Assembly: GCA_004151065.3 (NCBI GenBank)
Contig: NWUY0300006313.1
Location: 18,827 to 33,377 of the forward strand
Length of the DNA stretch: 14,551 nt
Direction of reading: 5' to 3'
Origin: Larix sibirica
Lineage: Eukaryota; Streptophyta; Pinopsida; Pinales; Pinaceae
Positions 8,172 through 14,551 of this stretch are shown piece by piece. Positions within the stretch are counted from its first letter, which is position 1, and each line of letters opens with the position of its first letter. The position numbers were made by a program, and so were the translations under genes. Below the pieces are notes generated by a model, which was not told where the DNA came from, ran no database searches, and saw nothing but the letters and a program-made list of their open reading frames with translations.

Positions 8172-8496
8172 AGATAGAAGCTTAATGTTTTTTTGTTATT
8201 GCAATTGTTACAAGTTTTGAAGGTTGAATTTTCTGATATTGCTATTACACATTTTAACTCTATTTTCAGGATTGAAATAGGCTGGTGAAGGCTCATGTGA
8301 TTTTTTTTTGCAAATTGAAAAAGAGTTGAAATAGGATGATATATTATAGTATAAAACTATCCTACTATTTTGTGGATAAGGAAGAAAATTATAGCAATTT
8401 CTTGTAAACCGGTTATTAGTGCCAAGTGCACCTGAAGAAAGTGTTTTGGTTTACTATATGGTAAATCAAAATGTGGTTTTTTCATGGGAAAAACAT
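8172..8496 (+). other. 3' UTR of the inserted LINE
   Basis: Non-coding AT-rich sequence between the ORF2 stop and the right target duplication. It contains T runs near 8189 and 8302 but no terminal A tract of note. Confidence 0.7.
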
Positions 8497-8499
8497 TTC

Positions 8500-8757
8500 T
8501 TATCTACTTGAGTGGTTTGATTCTAGGTTTTAGGATGTTGTTAGATCTAATTTGATTTGAGAGATTCTCTCTAAGTAGTTAAATCCTATTTTGTTGTGTG
8601 GTTGAGATATTTTCTCAACGGCTTGTTAGTGTAGCTAATATTGGTGCTTGTTGAGGCAAAGCTTGATGTGTAACTATGTAACATTGTTTGATGTTTATAG
8701 ACTCATAACGGTTTTTTGTGTGTGAAGCAACTATGTCTACTCTCCCATTTCTGTACA
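8500..8757 (+). repeat. 5' LTR, right part (after the LINE); first 13 bases are the right target duplication
   Basis: Continues the LTR from the point where 4396-4509 stops. It matches 10322-10576 through 'gagtggtttgattcta', 'tgtgtggttgagatatt', 'gaggcaaagcttgat' and 'ctactctcccatttct', ending TACA directly before the primer site. 8500-8512 is the second copy of the LINE target duplication. Confidence 0.88.
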
Positions 8758-8770
8758 TGGTATTAGAGCA
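8758..8770 (+). promoter_or_regulatory. Primer-binding site (initiator Met tRNA type)
   Basis: TGGTATTAGAGCA directly follows the CA end of the 5' LTR. It differs from the plant initiator-Met primer site TGGTATCAGAGC by one C-to-T change in 12 bases. It would anneal the tRNA that primes minus-strand DNA synthesis. Confidence 0.85.
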
Positions 8771-10208
8771 ATTACTAGTCTAACTCCCTTAGGGGAGGGC
8801 CAGGGAACATGAGAGAACCTTGAGTATTAATCCAATGTAGATATAGGATTAGCTTAGTGTAGGAGAGTGAATTGTTTCTGTAGGTGAGAGTAGATTGTTT
8901 TGTGAGTGATTGTTGGAGTGTGTGAACTTTCGGTTTGTCTGTGACTGTGTTTTCTCTGCAGATTAAAATATGTTGTTGTAGCAAGGATGGATATTGTAAA
9001 CTTTAGAGGACATTGAGCATGTGAGTCTACGGTATTTTATGTGGTGATATTTTGTTTGTCCATTGTTTGATCAAATCCATCTTGGTGATAAGAGAGCGTT
9101 GGGTGCAAATGGGGTATACACATCTGTAGATTCCATGGAAAATATGCACAGTGACATAGGTTTTATGTGTTGACAGGAAGATATTCATTTTGGATGCCCT
9201 TGTTCAAAGTCCTAGTTATGGTCATCTATGTTTACCTATGTTTCGAACTATGATTTCTTGTGTTGACATGCTTTAGATCTAGGATCAACCTTTCTGGCCC
9301 TTCCCTACAGAGATCTAACTTGGAAGTTTTTTCAAGCTTCGGATGATGGCCTGTTTGGAGATGTACGACAACACTTGGAGAATGGTGGGTTGCATTAGTC
9401 CATGAAACAAGGAAATATGCAACCAAATTTGACAAAGGTTGGAATGGTTTTGATATCCCTTCACCATTTATGAACAAAAGGAGCAACATGAAGAAGAGGG
9501 GACCTATCGCTATAGCTATTTCCATAGCCATAATTCCTTGAGTCATTCTTATTTGGAGGAATCTCCTTTTGTGGATCACATTCCCAGTAAAACAATTAGA
9601 CCATATGTAGCAACCAAGGCATCGTTGTTCTTTCCTAGACACAATGAGAACTTGGAGTACTTGAAAGCCATTATTCACATATGCATATACCTTGTCGTCC
9701 TAATCATATGTCTATTGCAGAAAATTCACAGATGCTTTGCATATGATAGGCTTGTAATAGTGAATCATAGCACGTGGGAGTGCTTAAATGAATAGTGGTA
9801 TGGCACGTTTGACCCATAGTGTGAATTTGCTCCAATTACAATCAGATTGCAACAACATTGAATTGATTTCTTCATATGAAGCAAATCTATCTTCAAAACC
9901 AAAGGAGGAATTCCAGGTTCAACTCAACATGAATGGTTATGCAAATAGTTCAAGATGATGGAGGATCGAAGAAACTATACCGTATTTGGGTTATGAGATA
10001 TTTATGTGGAGATTGATATCCAATTGTTTAGGAGAGATCCAATATCTGGAAATTTGGTACTAACTTTTACAAGGGTTACGAAACATTTCAAGTGCTAATG
10101 GTGTCCATGATGTTGGGAAACTTGGATCATAGTTAGAAGGTTATACCTTTTGAAGGAATAGGAGACAACCTTATGAAGACCTTATAGAGATCAAGACAAG
10201 TACTCGTT
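8771..10208 (+). other. Internal region of the small LTR element, no recognised coding
   Basis: About 1.44 kb between primer site and polypurine tract. No Gag zinc knuckle, protease, integrase, RT or RNase H motif was found on either strand. Open stretches exist: plus 9538-9795 (85 codons), a plus frame around 9276-9400 that includes 'LTWKFFQASDDG', and a minus frame at 9232-9678 (148 codons), none recognised. It may be a decayed gag or leader, host sequence captured by the element, or non-coding DNA typical of short non-autonomous elements. Confidence 0.55.
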
Positions 10209-10217
10209 AGGGGGGGG
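10209..10217 (+). promoter_or_regulatory. Polypurine tract
   Basis: A followed by eight G, immediately 5' of the 3' LTR. In LTR elements such a tract resists RNase H and primes plus-strand synthesis, and its position fixes the 3' LTR start at 10218. Confidence 0.85.
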
Positions 10218-10576
10218 TGGTAGAATTATTAACTCCTACATGTCTTATTGTTAAATGTGTGATTCTTCATCATACTATAAGGTTATGGTTTGTTAATGTA
10301 TTGATTATTGTAAAGTAGAGTTTATCTCTAAATGAGTGGTTTGATTCTAAGTCTTATGAGGTTATTAGATCTAGTTGGATTTGAGAGTTTCTTGGTTTAA
10401 TAGATCCTATTTTGGTGTGTGGTTGAGATATTTGTTTGTTAATGTGGCTAATATTGTGTAGCTATCTTGAGGCAAAGCTTGATTTATAATTAGTATGTAA
10501 CGTTGTTTGGTGTTAATAGATCATTCATAATAATTTGTGTGTGAAGAAACCATGCCTACTCTCCCATTTCTCTACA
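10218..10576 (+). repeat. 3' LTR (359 bp)
   Basis: Starts TGGTAG after the polypurine tract and ends TACA. It aligns along its whole length with 4396-4509 plus 8500-8757, with many substitutions and several small indels, so insertion was not recent. Unlike the 5' LTR it carries no LINE. Confidence 0.9.
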
Positions 10577-11340
10577 GGGTATAAACATTTTTTATGGGTT
10601 TGGAGTATATCCTTAAAGTGCTTTTGATTAGCTAAGAGCTTGTCTTTCTCCCATATAAAGAAACAAGCTAACGACCCAAAACCCAAAGGCATCTAGCAGG
10701 AGTGGAAGTCTAGCCCCTTACGAACCACCAACGAGTTATTTTTAATGGTCATGTTGTATTTGCACACAATGATGTATATTCATGATCAGGCTTGAGATTG
10801 TATCAGTAGAGTCTAGGCCAGTAGCCCTGAGTATTATACGATTTTTTCCACTTCGTTTAAAACAAAAAAACATAGGCTTAATACATTTCCTAGATAATAA
10901 CAAAGTAAATTAATTTGCAAACAAACTCAACTTCTTTTCCATGGAAATTATTCTCCAGATTGGGTAGGAATTGTTTTGGAAGTTATAGTTACCTAATTGG
11001 TAGGAACTTTGCCAATAAGAGTTTTGGCCCATTTTAAGACCACCCACATTATCGGAATTTTGGAAAAATAAGTAGATCATAAGATAACTTTTCCTTGACA
11101 GAAAATAATAATAATAATAATAAATAAACTCACCCAAAAGGTCGAGTTTGTCCACTTGTTAACTCACTACAATAATAACCACTCACTAAAAAGGTCAGAA
11201 TCTCAATCTTCTAGAATGACAAAGCCTTTATTTTTTAGTGATCATCCTTTATAAACCACTTCTATTTAACATATGATAATGCGTGCCGCCTACAATGGAC
11301 ATAAATTGTTCATCTTGGTGATTTTATTTACATATGTAGA
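10577..11340. other. Stretch without a recognisable gene
   Basis: AT-rich and without family motifs on either strand. The minus frame at 10910-11155 includes a poly-Tyr run translated from the (AAT) microsatellite and looks like chance. Confidence 0.35.
11104..11121 (+). repeat. (AAT)6 microsatellite
   Basis: Six perfect AAT units, followed by a degenerate continuation 'aaataaac'. Confidence 0.9.
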
Positions 11341-11351
11341 AAGAACATTAT

Positions 11352-12300
11352 AAAAAAAAACGTTGAGGTTTATATATGGTTTAAGGGGCGATTTTATTTT
11401 ATTGTTGTAAATTTGAGTGATTTTGAATTGGAATTATTTACCCTATGATTAGGCAGGTGTCATTGACACCACTAAATATGTGCTTGGATGGCAATGGGAC
11501 ACACTGAAGCAAATTGGGAAAAATAACAAAAAAAAACTAAAGCCCATCACTTGTCCTTTGGTTGATAAAGGAGGTGGGGATTGATTAAAGGGTTGAATAT
11601 GGTGGTTGTGATGGCAAACCATAATAATTGTGTCTCATCAATTGTGTATTGTTGTGGGTTGTTTGTGTGAGAGATGTATGAATCTATTGTTGCCTCTAGT
11701 TTACTGCACTTATAAGTCATTGCATGGGAAGGCACTAGCGATGGACTTAAGATGGACAAGGGAGAGAACATTGGATTTAAAGGAATGGTTGTGATGGAAA
11801 AACATATATACTGTGTCTCAATGGTTTTTTATGTGAAGGGTTGCTTATTGTTTGTTTTATGATCCATGGATAGCTATGCGCATCCTCAATGGTTTTTTAT
11901 GTGAAGGGTTGCTTATTGTTTGTTTTATGCTCCATGGATAGCTATGCGCATCCATTGTTGTGTTCTCTTGTTGCTTCTAGTACATTGTGCTTGTAAGTGC
12001 TTTATGAAGGTATATATGGGAGGGCATTAGGAGTGGACTTAAGCTTTTACCTAGCTTACCTAACATTTTAATTTTGTGTACAAAGAAAACTAAAAAAAAA
12101 TTCTAAGGTTGGTGTATAGTCAAGGGATGAAATTGACTTTGCCTTGGCCATTTTGTATTGTCATGGGTTGTTTGCTTGAGGATCCATAACTTGTCTATTT
12201 TGTGCTTTGTGGAGAAATCCAACACCCATGGTTGTGTTCTCTTGTCACTTTCGGCTTCTTGTTTTTGTAAGAATATTTTGAAGGATTACATGGGAGTGTG
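11352..12300 (+). repeat. Degenerate tandem array, about 210-280-bp spacing
   Basis: Related phrases recur in the same order. 'ggttgtgatgg.aaa' is near 11600 and 11788. A 'ttgttg..tctagt' block with 'cttataag/cttgtaag' downstream is near 11684-11715 and 11967-11998, with a relative near 12231-12270. 'ggacttaag' is near 11745 and 12033. A run of about nine A precedes similar 'gg.t..atatggt/tgtatagt' sequence near 11352 and 12093, with another A run near 11529. Divergence is high and boundaries are vague. No coding role is evident. Confidence 0.5.
11817..11952 (+). repeat. Nearly perfect 68-bp tandem duplication
   Basis: Units 11817-11884 and 11885-11952 are adjacent and differ at one base (A 11862 versus C 11930). 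This is far less diverged than the array around it, so it looks recent, or it could be an assembly artefact. Confidence 0.95.
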
Positions 12301-13131
12301 AGTTTCTCTTTGCATTTCGCATTGTTTCCCTGGAGTCATACATGGGTGGCTTGCAAGTAGCCACATAAGTGGAGAGTTTTGAGGTTCTCGGTGGTTATGT
12401 CATCCTAGTGTTGGTGGTTTTGTGTTTGTTCTCTTATGCTCTTTCCATTATGGGCTTCATGTATTTGTGTGGTTGCTTCTATGTAGGAGGTCTATATATT
12501 TCGATTAATGGGATGATTGGCTTTGCAAGTAAGAAATTTGTGCATTGTTTCCCTGAATACCATTGTTTGATAAACTATGATGTTTGATTGCATCGATAAT
12601 AACAAGGGTTTTCTTTATGGTTATTGGGTTCATTGTAAGTGTTTTTTGTTAGTTGTTTTTGTTTTAAAATGGCGCACATGAGGCATCTAGCATGCCTTAA
12701 GTAAGATGTTAGTCATTGTGTTGGTTCTATGCGAGGTTTTGCATTCCATGTTTTAGGATAGGGTTTAGGTATGATAATATGTTATGGTATATAAGTTGTC
12801 TTTGGATCATTTCCCTTTCTCATTATTTTGATTTGTTGGAAAAAGGCCAATTTGTAGCATGTTTAGATTATGACTTATCTTATTATAATGCAAGTCATTA
12901 GGGTATGCTTGGGTTTGTTTCCTAGCTTGAAGCCCAATAGTAGAGTATATATCGGTATATGTTCTCGGCTTCTATGAGTTTTAACACCATTTAATATGGG
13001 TTAATTACCACCATTTAATTGTCTCCCCTTTATGTCCCTCTTTAGACTTATGTGTGGTTCATCCAACCATATTTTGAAGTGTCAAAGAATTGAGTAGTGT
13101 GATATTGTTTTTTCACTTCCAACTAATTGCT
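12301..13131. other. Stretch without a recognisable gene
   Basis: T-rich sequence. Open frames at 12369-12587 and 12716-12901 give hydrophobic, low-complexity products of the kind expected from T-rich DNA, with no family motif. 'gcattgtttccctg' occurs near 12320 and 12541, a possible trace of the array to the left. Confidence 0.35.
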
Positions 13132-13236
13132 TGTGCCGATATTGATTCAGATTATGTGGAGAAAAAAATAAAGATAGTAACATAGATAGAAACAAATAGA
13201 GTTATTGCAAAGAGCGTGGTAATATAATGAAACCCA

Positions 13237-13258
13237 TATTCCATTCATGAATGGAATA
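13237..13258. repeat. 22-bp perfect palindrome inside the probable LTR
   Basis: The sequence reads the same on both strands, centred on CATG at 13246-13249, with no spacer. It lies about 105 bp from the proposed distal LTR end. Confidence 0.9.
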
Positions 13259-13407
13259 GAAACATACACAGCATGCAAAGCAATACAAACTAGTTAGACT
13301 AATGGGAGCTCATATATGATGAGAGATATTTCAAGGATGCTCATTCGCAAGAAGAATATTGTACGAGGCTAAAATTTCCAACATAAAGTATAAAAGTCTA
13401 AAAGCCA

Positions 13408-13433
13408 AAAACCCTAGAGATCCAAAACCCTAA
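13408..13433. promoter_or_regulatory. Pair of telo-box motifs in the probable LTR
   Basis: AAACCCTAG (13408-13416) and AAACCCTAA (13425-13433) match the plant telo-box. In element orientation they sit some 15-50 bases upstream of the TATA-like site, a promoter-proximal place. Telo-boxes are known in promoters of plant ribosomal and translation genes; activity here is inferred only. Confidence 0.45.
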
Positions 13434-13732
13434 CTCTGTGAGACAAGGTGGAAAAGGAATGTGGGCCCCGAGGATCCTAGTTGATACATAAGATTCCTAG
13501 GGACACAAATTTCAAATATAGACTCTATTTGGTGCATTTATTAGATTGTTACTAAACTTATTATAGTCTATAAGTGTTTAACATAATGTGTATTGCCAAA
13601 AATGCATGTAAAATGCCCAAAAATGCACTAGAAGTTCAAGACCTACAAAATTGTAGTAGAACTGCCAAGATGCAAAACCATTATGAGTCAATGGAAGGGT
13701 TGGGAAACTACCATTATGATCCTAGATCAACT

Positions 13733-13742
13733 GATCCCCCTT
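13733..13742 (-). promoter_or_regulatory. Polypurine tract of the Ty3/gypsy element
   Basis: The minus strand reads AAGGGGGATC right at the end of the polyprotein frame, overlapping its TAA stop (13741-13743), and just before the probable LTR. This is the normal position for the plus-strand primer. Confidence 0.65.
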
Positions 13743-14551
13743 AGGAGGAAATGGTCCTCATTGCATCAAGTTCCTCCATCGGATGGGGAAACTTATGTTG
13801 AATCTAACTCCTAGTCAGCCACTTGCCTAAAGAAGGAGTATCCCTACTTTGACAACATGATAAAGTTGTATGTTCTACCAACTAATGCCCTTCACCTTGG
13901 TGTCCATGATCCAATCGATTCTATCCTGCTCAATGCAATTGGGATTGAGTTCTAAAGGGACTAAGTGCTCAACCACCTCCAAGGTGTCCAATAAAAGTGG
14001 AAAATATGATCGAACAAATCTGGATTAAATACATGGTGCAAGCAAAGGAAAGGTGGAATACTTAATTCAAGAGAATTATCACCCATGATATTAATGATGG
14101 TGTGAGACCCATATTGAAATGGTATGATTTTTTGATGGGGACTTATGAGACACTCTTTCTACAAATGCAACCATAACTTATCACCAACTTGAAACTTGTG
14201 TGGAATTCGATGTTGATCATGTCGTTGCTTGTACTTGGAATTGAGTCTTTGCAAAATATCATAAACTTGTTGTTGGATGTGTTAGATATGTTCAACAAAT
14301 TTGGTTGTTCTAGATTCCTCAATATTAGCATTGGAGGACTCTTCCTATGTAGATGCAATGGGAAAAGCTACGTAAATTGGGGCCAATGATAGGAACTTGA
14401 ACCGCACCTAAAACGGATTATGGCCAATAACGTTGTCAAGAGATTTGTTCTAGCAATGTTGAACATAAGGAAGGCTCTCATCCCATGTACTTTGATGCTT
14501 AGAGTTGTAAATTCTCAAGATATGCACAATCATCCTATTGACTACCTCTAT
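13741..14551 (-). pseudogene. Ty3/gypsy pol 3' end: integrase C-terminal region and polyprotein tail
   Basis: The minus strand, read from the right edge, gives 'STWDESLPYVQH', the end of the integrase core, then 'KYKQRHDQHRIPHKFQVGDKLWLHL' (here only cited as ending GDKLWLHL at about 14162-14185), the GPY-type region, 'LELSIPPF', and a tail with 'LEVVEHLVP' and 'FPHPMEELDAM' before TAA 13741-13743. Integrase inserts element DNA into the host genome. The copy is dead: internal TAG and TAA codons (for example TAG at 14159-14161, usually Gln) and shifts near 14085-14095, 14001-14008 and 13828-13840. The tail after integrase resembles that of gypsy families common in gymnosperms. Upstream pol lies beyond the window. 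Confidence 0.88.

Larger units (their letters stand above)
4510..8496 (+). mobile_element. 5'-truncated LINE inserted in the 5' LTR (about 4 kb)
   Basis: The insertion is bounded by the target duplication at 4497-4509 and 8500-8512. It starts inside the endonuclease domain of ORF2, so 5' truncation, common for LINEs, removed ORF1 and most of the endonuclease. Domain order is endonuclease C-terminus, reverse transcriptase, zinc-binding region, RNase H, 3' UTR: a plant LINE with RNase H. The 3' tail is not a clean poly(A) ('gggaaaaacatt' near 8486-8496), perhaps through decay. The element is dead. Confidence 0.88.
4396..10576 (+). mobile_element. Non-autonomous Copia-like LTR element, interrupted by a LINE
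   Basis: A 5' LTR (4396-4509 plus 8500-8757), primer site (8758-8770), short internal region, polypurine tract (10209-10217) and 3' LTR (10218-10576) occur in the correct order. Removing the LINE and one copy of its target duplication rejoins a 5' LTR of about 361 bp, against 359 bp for the 3' LTR. The original element would be about 2.2 kb with about 1.45 kb internal and no protease, integrase, RT or RNase H motif that I can see, so it would depend on enzymes from another element. The initiator-Met primer site and LTR size suit Copia-type elements, but the superfamily is inferred. Flanks GGGAG (4391-4395) and GGGTA (10577-10581) match at only 3 of 5 bases, so the element's own target duplication is weak. 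Confidence 0.8.
13132..13729 (-). repeat. Probable 3' LTR of a Ty3/gypsy element (about 598 bp)
   Basis: On the minus strand this begins TGATC a few bases after the polypurine tract and polyprotein stop, and can be closed at ...GGCACA, giving TG...CA ends. It contains a TATA-like 'tttatactttatg' (plus-strand complement about 13382-13396). The distal end (13132) is a guess from the CA rule, since the 5' LTR is outside the window. Confidence 0.5.

Noticed and set aside
9538-9795. 85-codon forward frame in the LTR-element interior
   Set aside because: It overlaps a longer antisense frame, has no Gag or Pol motif, and starts and ends without context. It is described under the internal region instead.
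11547-11771. 74-codon minus-strand frame
   Set aside because: It lies in the degenerate tandem array, without motif or conservation between units.
12369-12587. 72-codon forward frame encoding a hydrophobic, membrane-like peptide
   Set aside because: T-rich DNA gives Phe/Leu/Val/Cys-rich frames by chance. There is no family motif and no supporting context.
13408-13433. Interstitial telomere repeat
   Set aside because: There are only two cores, with other bases between them and not in tandem register. Telo-box promoter motifs are the better reading.
14189-14389. 66-codon forward frame near the right edge
   Set aside because: It is antisense to the gypsy integrase C-terminal region, which reads clearly on the minus strand.
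1-14551. Novel defence, toxin or multi-gene functional system
   Set aside because: No intact multi-gene arrangement exists. All strong coding signals are broken retrotransposon domains.

Overview
The window looks like non-genic, repeat-rich nuclear DNA from a seed plant with a large genome. A gymnosperm is my best guess, from the style of the degenerate LINE and Ty3 remnants, but the species cannot be fixed from sequence alone. The DNA is mostly AT-rich. No intact host gene, operon, rRNA or CRISPR array was found. Almost everything that can be identified is a decayed transposable element, and the longer stretches between them hold only simple or tandem repeats.

Layout. 2-970 is the 3' end of a LINE ORF2 (zinc-binding region plus RNase H) in one frame with three internal stops, followed by its probable 3' UTR. 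1277-1614 is a candidate LTR followed by a degenerate initiator-Met primer site; 1.6-3.4 kb downstream is largely unidentified and has two unassigned short reading frames. 3453-3743 is a diverged tandem duplication carrying two tRNA-derived segments, one of full tRNA size and one lacking exactly the anticodon arm. 4021-4205 is a separate tandem repeat of about 100 bp.

The centre (4396-10576) is a nested structure. A small LTR element with a Met-type primer site, an oligo-G polypurine tract and LTRs of about 360 bp has an internal region of only about 1.45 kb with no visible gag or pol. Its 5' LTR is split by a 5'-truncated LINE of about 4 kb (4510-8496), flanked by a 13-16 bp target-site duplication that comes from the LTR itself. 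The LINE ORF2 runs endonuclease, reverse transcriptase, zinc-binding region, RNase H, and is broken by many stops and about three frameshifts.

From 10.6 to 13.1 kb there is no recognisable gene: an (AAT)6 run, a degenerate tandem array and a nearly perfect 68-bp duplication. From about 13132 to the right edge lies the 3' part of a Ty3/gypsy element on the minus strand: integrase C-terminal region and polyprotein tail, a polypurine tract, and a probable 3' LTR with two telo-box motifs and a 22-bp perfect palindrome.

No gene set here works together as a functional system. The points of real interest are the nested insertion and its relative timing, the coding-poor LTR element, the tRNA-derived pair, and a stop-codon spectrum that fits cytosine-methylation decay.
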